From positions 1-27,443 of IMG/VR virus record IMGVR_UViG_3300025030_000367: a stretch of 27,443 nucleotides of DNA; one strand, given 5' to 3'. Below the pieces are notes generated by a model. The model saw only the letters and a list, made by a program, of their open reading frames with translations, ran no database searches and was not told the DNA's origin. Positions 1-8,580 of this stretch are shown here, in pieces; within the stretch, counting starts at the first letter, position 1; every line of letters starts with the position of its first letter. A program made the translations under genes and the position numbers. The stretch comes from a virus.

Positions 1-550
1 TCAGAAAAGAATTTGCTGTTTGGGTAGAAGTTCCTGTATATTTAAACATAGTTGCAAATGTTTCATCGTGAGCAGGGATCGCAGGTTTAGTTTCAACCCA
101 AACCATTTCAGGACCATCTAAATAACTTAGCCAATAACCTTCAGCATCAACAGCTTCAATGTGTTTTATGAACACAGAATCTGTTGATAACTTATCATTC
201 AACCAAATTTCTTTTATCTCTTCGACTTCATGACCAGTAAATGCGACTACTAGCGAGATGTATTTGTTTTCCCCATCTTCACTTTCACCAGTAGCGGGAT
301 TAATTGAATGAGTTTGAGCATAAACAAGCACTCCGCTTGTCATACACTCACCATAAAGAACTCGGTGAGGTTGAATTGAGGAACGAACAGTTTGAAGACG
401 TTTTGTAGCGTCAGGTTGGTTAGGAGCCTCCATTGTAGCCATCATATAAGCTGAGTAAGCTACAGAAGCTAAAGTTACGGCATAAGCCACAACAGTAAAA
501 ACTCCATATAACTCAATAAGACCTATTACTGTCGCCACTACAGGAGGCAT
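1..550 (-). CDS. Tail tip attachment protein, J-like (N-terminal 183 aa, cut by window edge)
   Basis: The gene runs off the left edge without a stop. It starts MPPVVATVIGLIELYG, with a hydrophobic stretch at residues 3-40 (Ala/Val-rich). This is followed by TKRLQTVRSSIQPHRVLYGE and by VAFTGHEVEEIKEIWLND. The 'R-x-S-x-x-P-x-R-x-V-Y-G' block followed by 'GHEV..I.E.WLND' is typical of the N-terminus of lambda J-like central tail fibre or host-specificity proteins, which bind the receptor at the tail tip. The start codon overlaps the preceding stop in TAATG. Its position after the NlpC-like gene, the last step of the tail module, agrees. The receptor-binding C-terminus is not in the window. Confidence 0.75.
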   Translation of the reverse strand, partial: MPPVVATVIGLIELYGVFTVVAYAVTLASVAYSAYMMATMEAPNQPDATKRLQTVRSSIQPHRVLYGECMTSGVLVYAQTHSINPATGESEDGENKYISLVVAFTGHEVEEIKEIWLNDKLSTDSVFIKHIEAVDAEGYWLSYLDGPEMVWVETKPAIPAHDETFATMFKYTGTSTQTANSFL

Positions 551-954
551 TAAGCAACCCTCCAAGCAGCAACGGCTTCTTGAATAGAAACCTTAGCAAG
601 CCCATTGTATCCAGGTGCAAAACAATACTCACCAGCACACACAGCCAAAGTATCACCAAACTCTTTAGTTTTTATAAGCACAATGTCACCTCTTTGGGCT
701 AACAACGGCTGAATTTCATCACCTAATGCATTTTCAACTATAGCTTTGACGCCACCTAGTTTCTTTATGATTCTCGCAGCGCCTAAATGAGTTCTGTATC
801 TACCGCGCAGAAACTGAGCGTGATCAATTCCAGTTAATTCATTAACAACATCAGCCGCAAACAAACAGCAATCGTGTTTTCCCCACACAAAAGACTTGTT
901 TGAAGCAGTTTGAATCAACGAGTTAAACCTTTTAGGCCAATCTTGATGTCTCAT
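550..954 (-). CDS. NlpC/P60-like (DUF6950-type) tail-tip protein
   Basis: This 134-aa protein carries the block WGKHDCCLFAADVV at about residues 24-37. Its Cys sits in the W-x3-D-C arrangement used as the nucleophile region of NlpC/P60-type peptidases and the related DUF6950 phage proteins. RGDIVLI near residue 88 and the C-terminal VSIQEAVAAWRV match the usual pattern. In lambda-like tails the NlpC domain (K-like protein) belongs to the tail tip and may open peptidoglycan during DNA entry. The gene follows the hub protein gene with TAAATG coupling and precedes the J-like gene. A clear catalytic His is not obvious, so activity is uncertain. Confidence 0.65.
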   Translation of the reverse strand: MRHQDWPKRFNSLIQTASNKSFVWGKHDCCLFAADVVNELTGIDHAQFLRGRYRTHLGAARIIKKLGGVKAIVENALGDEIQPLLAQRGDIVLIKTKEFGDTLAVCAGEYCFAPGYNGLAKVSIQEAVAAWRVA

Positions 955-1512
955 TTAATCGCTCCGGTTCCATTTCAAATCTTTCTGGACCATTTGATCA
1001 ACATACCTAAATCCACGATCATTCGGATATTCACTACGCTGATCTTCATCGTTAAAGCGTCTAACTCTAGGTCGTTCCCAATCAACTAGACGGCTTTCAA
1101 CACTTACTGTAACAGTACAAGTATCACCTAGTGAAATGTCCATTGTGTCCATTCTACCTTTAAACACTACAACAGGATCGGCAATTATAACATAATCTTC
1201 AGTTAAAGGTGCAATCCAAATAGTAGCAGAACGGCCTTGATAAGTTTGTGTGAAAGCTTCGCTAATAACCTCAGAAGGAATGCCGGAAAGAGTTAATTGA
1301 CAACCGTACATCTGTAACGCAATCCCTTCACTAATAGCTTCAATTGAACCTAACGTGCCAATACCAAGCCAATCGTAACCGTTCCATTTGAAAGTATAAC
1401 CTGCGTTACATAAACGAACAAAACCATCAGCAAAGTCTAGTTCAACTAGAGCTAGAGATGGAAAGTTTAATTGCGAAAATGCGTTTTTAGCCGCTGTAGT
1501 TAACGAACGCAT
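955..1512 (-). CDS. Minor tail / hub-type protein (DUF2163-like)
   Basis: This 185-aa protein has LALVELDFADGFVRLCNAG near the start, WNGYDWLGIGTLGSIE at about 43-58, a conserved-looking KGRMDTMDI at 117-125, and RRFNDEDQRSEYPNDRGFRY near the C-terminus. This pattern is common in siphophage minor tail proteins between the distal tail protein and the NlpC-like protein, and resembles the N-terminal half of DUF2163 proteins. A structural place at the tail tip is inferred from position. The start ATG follows the previous stop directly (TAAATG). No enzymatic motif was seen. Confidence 0.6.
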   Translation of the reverse strand: MRSLTTAAKNAFSQLNFPSLALVELDFADGFVRLCNAGYTFKWNGYDWLGIGTLGSIEAISEGIALQMYGCQLTLSGIPSEVISEAFTQTYQGRSATIWIAPLTEDYVIIADPVVVFKGRMDTMDISLGDTCTVTVSVESRLVDWERPRVRRFNDEDQRSEYPNDRGFRYVDQMVQKDLKWNRSD

Positions 1513-2487
1513 TTAGAACATCTCCAAGCACTTAATTGTCACAGAAGAGTTGTTCTTTTCCTGAAACGGAAAGTTGTCTTGCTTATCATCTTCAAGCATC
1601 ATTATGCACTTAGGGGAACTTGTTATTAAAACATCGCTTTCAACAAGAACTTGCTTTATAGACACATTATCTATAGAGCCTACTGTATTATTCAAACTAC
1701 GCACACCGCCGTTAGAGGTAGTTGCCGTTATAACTTCAGTGTAAGTTCCGGGTGCATTGCGGGTAGTGCCTGATACACCTCCAATTCTAGCAACAAAACC
1801 TGTGCCTGATGTAACACTAACTATGGTGTAAGTAATTTCATACTTTAATCCTGCTGCAATTGTAGCAGCTTGATAAATTGCCGAATTTGCAGTGGTTCCA
1901 TCACACGAAGCAACACCGCCTGATATTACCCAACCGCCTTGGTTTGACCATGCCGTATCTGTAGCAAAACTTCCATTTGTCAATAGTTCACTGCTAAGAG
2001 TTCGTGATGCAGGACTAGACCTAAGCGGCGGCTCAAAGGTCAGCGTTGCATTTCCGCTACCATCCGACGCAGCAGTTTCGGTAATCACGCAAAGCTGAGA
2101 GCCAACGCTGAAATAATCGCCAGGAAGCAGCAAAGCGGTCTGATTCGGCGTCCATCCTGACGTGACAAGGGTACGACCTGTTTGGCTCGCCCCGTTGACT
2201 ACAGGCGAACCTTGGGCCGTTCCTGACGGTATTTTGTGCGTGTGATCGGTGAGGTAGAAGCGGCCTGCTCGCCCTGAGAGCTTATTGAGCCATGCTTTCA
2301 AAATACGCACGTCTAAATCAGTCAAACCGTTCCAACCAAATGTTGAAACCCACCTTGCGCCGGGAAGTTCAGAAGTCTGAACTGTACCGTTAAGCGGAGA
2401 AGTGAAACTTGCCGTATTAGGCATCAATGAAAATGTCTGAAAGGACGGTGCTGTTCTACTAAATGCGGGTAAACTTAGTATGGTCAA
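1513..2487 (-). CDS. Distal-tail-like protein with an inserted carbohydrate-binding-like domain
   Basis: This 324-aa protein starts at TTG, overlapping the tape measure stop as TTGA. Residues 1-160 look like a tail protein found just after the tape measure: FTSPLNGTVQTSELPGARW, KLSGRAGRFYLTDHTHK, and GDYFSVGSQLCVITE followed by LTFEPPLRSSP. The C-terminal 40 residues (MMLEDDKQDNFPFQEKNNSS) complete that fold in related phage proteins. Between them, about residues 165-280, sits a beta-rich segment beginning LLTNGSFATDTAWSNQGGW and ending SIDNVSIKQ. This is the layout of CBM_4_9-like jelly-roll domains in phage virion proteins. The domain probably adds glycan or surface binding at the tail tip. 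The family call is from memory of patterns. Confidence 0.65.
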   Translation of the reverse strand: MTILSLPAFSRTAPSFQTFSLMPNTASFTSPLNGTVQTSELPGARWVSTFGWNGLTDLDVRILKAWLNKLSGRAGRFYLTDHTHKIPSGTAQGSPVVNGASQTGRTLVTSGWTPNQTALLLPGDYFSVGSQLCVITETAASDGSGNATLTFEPPLRSSPASRTLSSELLTNGSFATDTAWSNQGGWVISGGVASCDGTTANSAIYQAATIAAGLKYEITYTIVSVTSGTGFVARIGGVSGTTRNAPGTYTEVITATTSNGGVRSLNNTVGSIDNVSIKQVLVESDVLITSSPKCIMMLEDDKQDNFPFQEKNNSSVTIKCLEMF

Positions 2488-5400
2488 CGTACCCTCCCTG
2501 AAGCAAGTGCGAACTCTCCACCACGATTCATTGAATTAAGTATTTCAGCTTTGGTTGTTTCGTTGGCTCTTTTGACTATTGAAGTAATCTGTTGCTCATT
2601 CAATGTAGAGTTACGAGCGTCAATGTTATAAACAGGCGCGTAAGTAGAGCCGCCGAGCTTGCTAGCCGGTGTTATAACACCATTTACACCGGGAGTAAAG
2701 TATTCTGGACCCTCGCTCGCACGATTTTCGTTGACAATATAAGTTTGCCCTGCGATTACCGGTCCACCGTTGGCGCGACCTCCTGCGATGTTCATTCCCT
2801 GGATCGCACTACCGGCCATAACTAAACCAATCGACATTGCTTCATAAGCACTAATACGCGATATTGCAGCAGCTTCCATTGCAGGACTTAACGGACCAGC
2901 CATCTGAGCAGCGGCGATTGCTGCGCTCTTAGCTACAGCAGAGTTCATCATAATTCTTGAGATAGCAATTGAAGTTTCCATTGCCAAGATAACAACTTGC
3001 ATCGCTTTACTATCAGCAAAACCTTGCTTCGCTATGTTCAAAGCATCTTCAGAAATAGATAAACCTAACGCTTCTTTCTGAGCAGCGTACAACCTATCCA
3101 TTTGAAGCATTTCTTCGTTAAACTTCTGCTTATCAATAAGCTGCGTTGAATACATATCACGCAACTTCTGGCTTTCAGCATCGTATTCGCTATCAATACC
3201 TGCAATCTGAGAGCCGTAATTAGCGCCACCGAAAGCAGATTGCATCTTACCGGCGTTATCAAAAATACGCTGTTTATCTCTAACTTGACCTTGCAATACA
3301 TCAAAAGCAGATAGCTTATCGCGCTCGGCTCTTTCTTCATCAGAAAGCGCATTATACTCAGGACTTAATTTTTCAAGATCACGCCTTGCAATAGCAACCT
3401 TCTCATACTGTTCTGATAATTCTAAAATTTGAATTTTAAGTTCTTCAAACCCTCTAATTTCCTTATACGTAGCTTCGCCAATTCTAGCGTTATCAATCAA
3501 AAATTTACGTGCTCTCTCTTCAAGCGTCCAATCGTTCTGCATTGCATTTTCAGCGATTATTGCTTCAGTAACAGCTTTTGTATAACTTTTAGCAACTTTC
3601 AAAATACCTACTTCTTGTCCAGCTAACGATTTTTCAATTTTATCATGAAAAATCATAGATGCTTCTTCGCCCAATTCTTTATATCTTTGTTTTATAACTT
3701 CAAGATCAACCCCATTTTGCTCCAAAAGTAATTTTTTACGAGCATCTAACTTATTATAAGCGTTTATTTCAGCTTCACCAGATGCTTTGATAAATTCAAG
3801 CTGCTTAGATAAATTCATCATGTCTTGCATTGATGATTGTTTTGCAGTATTCTTCTCAAATTTAGCAGCATAATCTTTAGCGGATTGTTCTTCAGATGCA
3901 TCAAGTTTTGCTATTTTCTGATTTCTTAACCACTCTATCGGATCACCATCAAAACCCTGCTTCTTCTGAAACGCCGCAAATGATTTACGTTCAGATTCAC
4001 TCATTGAATCATAAGCGGTCTTCAAATTCATTATCTGAGTTTCAATCTTAGCTAACTTAGAGTCGTAGTTGTCTAGCTCAGCACTATCAACCAAGTTGTT
4101 AAACATACCTGCAAACTTATTGTAGTCGGACACGCTTGCTGCTTCATCACCCCCTGCTCCTTTCGGCGCTTTAGGAATCTTGATAGCATTAGCAGCAACA
4201 GCATCAGCCTTCATTGCGTTTATAGCGTTCTGATTTATTGACAAACCCATTGAATTAACAATACTCGCAGCATCAGCATTATTACCAGCGGTCTTTTTAA
4301 CAGCACCTGCTTTAATCCACTCAGCAATTTCAGCATTAGAAGCTAAAGGATTGGCTCTAAGAATCTTTTCCAAGTCATAAGTAGTGAGTCTATCAACACG
4401 CTCACGTTGTAAACCAGCAGAAAGCGAACCTTTAGAACCGTCAACAGCACTAGCTTTAATGTCCTTAAGTCTAGATTCCATTTCACCGGCTTTAAAATAC
4501 TCTTTGCCGGTATAAGCAGCCGCTGCAATCAAACCAGCAACCAATATATTCAAACCAGCGGTAGCTAAAGTAATTTCAGAAGTAAGCGTAGTCATTGACG
4601 TAGCTACTTTGATAATACCGGCAGAAATACCTAACCAAATAGCAGGTTCGGCAAGATACGAAGCAGCTTTGCCCACATTCCATAGGTACTCAGCCGCTAC
4701 TTTAGCCCAACCGAAACCTTCTTTCAGCATTGCTTGAATCTTTTCTTTGTTATCGTTAGCCTGCTTCGCAATCTCCTTCATCTGAATAACTATCTCTTCA
4801 AACCCTTCCTTCAATCCACCGCGCAGCACTTCATCCCTGATAGTGCTCATGGTAGACTTAACAGTAGTCCAAAGCGAATCAATGTCACCACTAGCAGCAG
4901 CGTAACCGACAAGCAGCGGTCCAAGCTTCTCAAGTACATAACCTGCATTACCTGTTTCAGCGGCGATTTTCTTCCAATCAGCCAAATGATCTTTCAAAAG
5001 CGGATCAATTGCTTTCAACTGCCTAAACAGCATATTTGTAGGCTTATCTTCGCCGTTTAGTAAGCCGCGTATCTCCTGGCTGAACTGCATGTCAGGGTTA
5101 GACATGCCAGCAGAAATAGTAGCCAAGGCGTTAGCAGTGTTCTGATAGCCTTCAAGTTGTTTCTTGTTGTTAATGTCAATAAACACACCCTGGTTAACAA
5201 AGGCGTCGTTCATCAATTGAAGTTGTTTATAGGATGCAATAGTGTGAGCATCCATCTTAACAAGAACGTTCTGAACTGCTTCAGCGTATTTTTTATTCTC
5301 CTGGTATGCTTTACCAATATCCGCTACACCGCCGCCCATAGAGGTAATAACAGCGGCGTTTTTGATCATTGAAGACTGAAACGTTTCAATAGCGTCAACG

Positions 5401-7097
5401 GCAGTGCTAGGCAAGCTACCAATCAAGCTCATTGTCTGATTGATCAAAGAGTACAGAATCTGAACTTTGGCAATCGCTGCAATGGAAGCTAAGCTTAGGA
5501 GATTAATGCTATTAGTGTGCTTGTTTGCAGGCGAAGTAGTACCTTCAATTTCATCAAGTTTACGCTTCATTGCAGCGTGAGCTTGCTTGATTTCATTTGC
5601 ACTCGCTACACCAGAAGCTTTTATCTTTTCGAATGCAGCAATAACCTTAGCGCGTTCGACTTCGATATTCAGCGAGGATTTCAGACCAAGAACGTCGAAA
5701 GAGCCTTGAAGTCTGTCACCAGCCAAACCTTGATTCTTTGTTGCATAAACATTTGCTTCAGCAGCTTCTTTGGCAACTAAAGCGGCACGTTTAGCAGCTT
5801 CAACAGCCATATCTCTAGTGCGTTTTTGGTCAAGCATTACTGCTTCATCATACATCTTAATCTGTGCTTGAATCTTGTCATGCGCTAAACGCTTATCCAT
5901 TAACACAGCTTCGTCATACATCTTGATTTGCGATGCTATTCTATCAGCGTTACTTTTACGCTCTTGCTGTTCTATTTCAACAAACATACGCTCATACATA
6001 GAAGTTCTATCGACAACTTCTTTCTGAGCAGCAGCGGCCTTTTCAGCAGCGGCCTTTTCAGCGGCAATTACAGCCTGTCTTTCTTTCAAAAACGCTTGGT
6101 CAAAAAGCCCTGCGTAAATAGCATCTCTATCAGCAACTTCTTTAGCAGTAGCCGCAATCTTATCAGCAGCAGCTTTCTCTTCAGCAATAACACCTTTACG
6201 CTCTTGCATGTACGCTTCATCGAAAAGGCGAGCATACATAGCTTCACGCTCAGAAACTTCTTTCTGAGTAGCAGCAATCCTATCTCTAGCAGCCTGCTCA
6301 GCTACGGTAAGAGACTCTTTTTCAAGGCGCTGTAAAGTATCCTGCATTGCCGTATAAGCACGTTCAATATCAGCAGGCGCTGCACCACTGCTTTTAACGT
6401 TATTGAAATTATCAATTACACTTTGGCGCTCTTTGTTTATATCGTCAGTTGATCTAATTCCTAAACCTTTAAAGGAATTAGAAAGCGACTGCTCTTTCAC
6501 CATCTTCTGCATTTCAGCATTAACAAGCTCAAGCTCAGAACGCAAGTTTTTAACAGCTTGTTCCGCACCAGTAAACTTGCTAAAAGCTGCGTTTAACACG
6601 TTAACAGAAGCTTCACCAGCTAATTGCATTGCTACAAAGTCGCGCTGAGCCTGATCCTTCATTTCCTCCATTTTAGCAATGGCGGTTTGGCCCATTTCAC
6701 CAAATTTAGTGCTAAGCCTGCCCACACTAGCACCTGAAGCATCAAGTACGCCAGGAAGCTGCGAAATCTTGGCCCTAGCAGCCGCTTCAGCGCGTTCAAT
6801 TTCCCCGAACGAGGTAACACCTGACTCTCTTATCTTGACGAAAGAAGCTATGGTAGCGAAAGCCGCGCTTTCAATAGATTTTGCGGTTGTGGTTCCAAGG
6901 GAATTAAATTCACGCTGAAGACGGTCAATCGAAGTCATTCCGGCTTCAGCCATCTTAGCAATATACTTTTCGCCTTGCTGAGCACTCCTTACAGTAATGT
7001 TAGCCCATCGCTCAACAGATTGACCGGCTTTACCTAAGTCATTCTGAAAGCGCGCAGTATCGGCAGATATGCTTATTACAAGATCGCCCAGTGACAT
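2484..7097 (-). CDS. Tail tape measure protein
   Basis: At 1537 aa this is the largest gene. It sets tail length and is ejected with the DNA. The N-terminal 520 residues are mostly helical and coiled-coil (ISADTARFQNDLGKAG at the start). Hydrophobic segments follow around residues 530-565 and 830-880, then a long helical region and a glycine-rich C-terminus containing GPEYFTPG, typical of tape measure proteins. Tandem 40-residue repeats lie at 272-384 and a degenerate 50-residue unit occurs three times (about 60-114, 212-258, 468-518). The ATG is preceded by AAGGGGTAAATT. That Shine-Dalgarno sequence overlaps the -35 box of a promoter firing the other way into the nuclease gene. No lysozyme or peptidase motif was noticed. 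Confidence 0.93.
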   Translation of the reverse strand: MSLGDLVISISADTARFQNDLGKAGQSVERWANITVRSAQQGEKYIAKMAEAGMTSIDRLQREFNSLGTTTAKSIESAAFATIASFVKIRESGVTSFGEIERAEAAARAKISQLPGVLDASGASVGRLSTKFGEMGQTAIAKMEEMKDQAQRDFVAMQLAGEASVNVLNAAFSKFTGAEQAVKNLRSELELVNAEMQKMVKEQSLSNSFKGLGIRSTDDINKERQSVIDNFNNVKSSGAAPADIERAYTAMQDTLQRLEKESLTVAEQAARDRIAATQKEVSEREAMYARLFDEAYMQERKGVIAEEKAAADKIAATAKEVADRDAIYAGLFDQAFLKERQAVIAAEKAAAEKAAAAQKEVVDRTSMYERMFVEIEQQERKSNADRIASQIKMYDEAVLMDKRLAHDKIQAQIKMYDEAVMLDQKRTRDMAVEAAKRAALVAKEAAEANVYATKNQGLAGDRLQGSFDVLGLKSSLNIEVERAKVIAAFEKIKASGVASANEIKQAHAAMKRKLDEIEGTTSPANKHTNSINLLSLASIAAIAKVQILYSLINQTMSLIGSLPSTAVDAIETFQSSMIKNAAVITSMGGGVADIGKAYQENKKYAEAVQNVLVKMDAHTIASYKQLQLMNDAFVNQGVFIDINNKKQLEGYQNTANALATISAGMSNPDMQFSQEIRGLLNGEDKPTNMLFRQLKAIDPLLKDHLADWKKIAAETGNAGYVLEKLGPLLVGYAAASGDIDSLWTTVKSTMSTIRDEVLRGGLKEGFEEIVIQMKEIAKQANDNKEKIQAMLKEGFGWAKVAAEYLWNVGKAASYLAEPAIWLGISAGIIKVATSMTTLTSEITLATAGLNILVAGLIAAAAYTGKEYFKAGEMESRLKDIKASAVDGSKGSLSAGLQRERVDRLTTYDLEKILRANPLASNAEIAEWIKAGAVKKTAGNNADAASIVNSMGLSINQNAINAMKADAVAANAIKIPKAPKGAGGDEAASVSDYNKFAGMFNNLVDSAELDNYDSKLAKIETQIMNLKTAYDSMSESERKSFAAFQKKQGFDGDPIEWLRNQKIAKLDASEEQSAKDYAAKFEKNTAKQSSMQDMMNLSKQLEFIKASGEAEINAYNKLDARKKLLLEQNGVDLEVIKQRYKELGEEASMIFHDKIEKSLAGQEVGILKVAKSYTKAVTEAIIAENAMQNDWTLEERARKFLIDNARIGEATYKEIRGFEELKIQILELSEQYEKVAIARRDLEKLSPEYNALSDEERAERDKLSAFDVLQGQVRDKQRIFDNAGKMQSAFGGANYGSQIAGIDSEYDAESQKLRDMYSTQLIDKQKFNEEMLQMDRLYAAQKEALGLSISEDALNIAKQGFADSKAMQVVILAMETSIAISRIMMNSAVAKSAAIAAAQMAGPLSPAMEAAAISRISAYEAMSIGLVMAGSAIQGMNIAGGRANGGPVIAGQTYIVNENRASEGPEYFTPGVNGVITPASKLGGSTYAPVYNIDARNSTLNEQQITSIVKRANETTKAEILNSMNRGGEFALASGRVR
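5814..6284 (-). repeat. Tandem 120-bp and 66-bp coding repeats in the tape measure gene
   Basis: Residues 272-311, 312-351 and 352-384 are successive copies of a 40-residue unit: DRIAATQKEVSEREAMYARL, DKIAATAKEVADRDAIYAGL and EKAAAAQKEVVDRTSMYERM, each followed by a variant of FDEAYMQERKGVIAEEKAAA. Two shorter 22-residue units follow at 385-428, sharing QIKMYDEAV. The repeats are charged and helical and lengthen the tail ruler. Antisense reading frames across this stretch are artefacts of the repeat. Confidence 0.85.
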
Positions 7098-7107
7098 AAT
7101 TTACCCC

Positions 7108-7136
7108 TTGACTTTCTGCCTCATTCAACGTATATT
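7108..7136 (+). promoter_or_regulatory. Consensus-like sigma70 promoter giving a leaderless nuclease mRNA
   Basis: TTGACT (7108-7113), a 17-nt spacer and TATATT (7131-7136) form a near-consensus promoter. Only seven bases separate the -10 box from the ATG at 7144, so transcription should start at or beside the A of the start codon. The -35 overlaps the Shine-Dalgarno of the divergently read tape measure gene. Confidence 0.75.
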
Positions 7137-7143
7137 CCGAGAC

Positions 7144-8028
7144 ATGATACCTACTAGAGAAGAATTGTGCGAACTATACACTAATCAACGCCTTACCTCA
7201 AGGCAGATTGCAGAAATTTTTAATACTAACAAAACCTACGTTCTACGTTGGTTAAAAAATTATAATATACAGACAAGGTTGTCCCATACAGGATTTGATA
7301 TTGATGTTAAACGTCCTTCAAAAGAAGAACTTTACAAATTTGTTCACGTTCAATTTTTATCACTAAGTGAAATAGGTAGCATGTATAACGTAGATAGAAC
7401 TGCTGTTCATTATTGGCTAAAGAAATACAACATCCCTGCCAAACCTCAATACTTGAATCGTTCAAACATTCCTTCCAAAAATGACTTGATTGAACTTTAT
7501 TTAAATTCTAACATGTCTTCTGAGCAGATTGGCGCCAAATTTAATTTACCTAGAAAAGTTATAACAAACTTATTAGCAAAATACGAAATAGAAATAAGAC
7601 CTTCTGGTTTCACAGGAAGAAGGTTTGCTTGCAAACACGGTCATGACGTTCAATCTTCATACGAATTAGCCGTAGATAACTGGTTATTTGAAAACAATAT
7701 TGATCATGAATACGAACCATTAATTACCTCAAATCGAAGACTAAAAGCTGATTTTTACGCCAACGGACTTTATATTGAAGTTTGGGGTATTAGTAAAAGC
7801 CCTAAATATGCAGCACGGAAACAAGAAAAAATTGCACTTTATAAAGAGTTAAATTTAGAATTACTTGAAATAAGCTGGCATGATTTTGCAACTAAGACAA
7901 ACGAAAGATGGAAACATAAGCTTGAGGCTGAATTTGGTTTTTACAAAATACACAACATCGACGTAACAACTCTTCCAGGTTATGTCAAACTAACAGACGA
8001 AGAATTATTGTACGGATTATCCGATTAA
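7144..8028 (+). CDS. Free-standing homing-type endonuclease: three HTH repeats plus PD-(D/E)XK-like nuclease
   Basis: This 294-aa protein lies opposite to the tail genes around it. Residues 1-45, 58-100 and 108-152 are three helix-turn-helix-like repeats of the form 'P(T/S)(R/K)xxLxxLY…S(x)xQIxxxF…WLxxYxI', probably a sequence-reading DNA-binding array. Residues 160-250 look like a compact PD-(D/E)XK-related nuclease: GHDVQSSYELAVDNWL with E174, LKADFYANGLYIEVWG with D203 and E212, then KYAARKQEKIALYKE. Similar modules occur in EDxHD/Vsr-like phage homing endonucleases. The start at 7144 is chosen because an upstream in-frame ATG (7069) would lie inside the tape measure gene and upstream of the promoter. 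The 3' end overlaps the gp10-like gene by 12 bases. It probably cuts copies of this locus that lack the insert. Confidence 0.7.
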   Translation: MIPTREELCELYTNQRLTSRQIAEIFNTNKTYVLRWLKNYNIQTRLSHTGFDIDVKRPSKEELYKFVHVQFLSLSEIGSMYNVDRTAVHYWLKKYNIPAKPQYLNRSNIPSKNDLIELYLNSNMSSEQIGAKFNLPRKVITNLLAKYEIEIRPSGFTGRRFACKHGHDVQSSYELAVDNWLFENNIDHEYEPLITSNRRLKADFYANGLYIEVWGISKSPKYAARKQEKIALYKELNLELLEISWHDFATKTNERWKHKLEAEFGFYKIHNIDVTTLPGYVKLTDEELLYGLSD

Positions 8029-8481
8029 ATCTAACCGCTCAGCAATATACTTCTTCACTACTTCAGTTACCTCTTCTTGTGTTTCTTCAAATGCAGGCCG
8101 CATAAAACCGGTTCCACCGTTTTGTGCAGCATGTCTACTGGTTCCAAACTCCTGAAACCTCCAATACCAACCGGTTGCGTTTTTAACGTACACTTCGTAG
8201 CTAATTTTAAACCTTCGTGTTCCACTTCGATCAACCTTCACTCTAACCATTCGCCGCATGTTACCTGGAAGAATGGTGATATACTCGCCTCTAACTTTTA
8301 ACTTATGAGGTCCTTTACTATCTCTTATTTTAGACTTTGCGCTTTTTTGAATTACTTTAGCACCTTCCCGAATAGCACCAGCAAGTATGTTCTTAGCCAT
8401 CTTATCAGGCAAAAGCATCAGCTTGTCTTGCAATGCAGAAAGCCCTTCTATGGTGATGTTACCTGCTTTAACATCATTCAT
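8017..8481 (-). CDS. HK97 gp10-like head-tail / tail completion protein
   Basis: This 154-aa protein reads as the HK97-gp10_like family: IEGLSALQDKLMLLPDKMAK, then AIREGAKVIQKSAKSKI, then WYWRFQEFGTSRHAAQNGGT and GFMRPAFEE at about 107-134. The 'W-R-x-x-E-F-G-T-S-x-x-x-A…F-x-R-P-A-F' block is diagnostic. Such proteins help join or complete the tail and normally sit next to the head closure and tail terminator genes. Here the gene is about 4 kb away, between two plus-strand insertions and just before the tape measure. Start ATG follows AAGGAGCCTTTCT. It probably depends on a promoter in the gap to its right. Confidence 0.85.
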   Translation of the reverse strand: MNDVKAGNITIEGLSALQDKLMLLPDKMAKNILAGAIREGAKVIQKSAKSKIRDSKGPHKLKVRGEYITILPGNMRRMVRVKVDRSGTRRFKISYEVYVKNATGWYWRFQEFGTSRHAAQNGGTGFMRPAFEETQEEVTEVVKKYIAERLDLIG

Positions 8482-8520
8482 AGAAAGGCTCCTTAAACAC
8501 GAATAGGGATTTTAGCGTAT

Positions 8521-8550
8521 TTCATAACACAAAATCCTAATTAAAGTCAA
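8521..8550 (-). promoter_or_regulatory. Candidate late promoter for the gp10-like and tape measure genes
   Basis: On the minus strand TTGACT (8550-8545), an 18-nt spacer ending TGT, and TATGAA (8526-8521) resemble the candidate promoters at 27394-27365 and 24102-24073. It lies about 40 bases upstream of the gp10-like start and could restart tail transcription past the opposing cassette and its hairpin. Confidence 0.45.
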
Positions 8551-8580
8551 TTACATTTGTAAATTATAATGCTTTGGGGC

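Noticed and set aside
7069-7143. Upstream start extending the plus-strand nuclease into the tape measure gene
   Set aside because: The extra residues are encoded over the tape measure start and over the nuclease promoter, and do not look like the domain.
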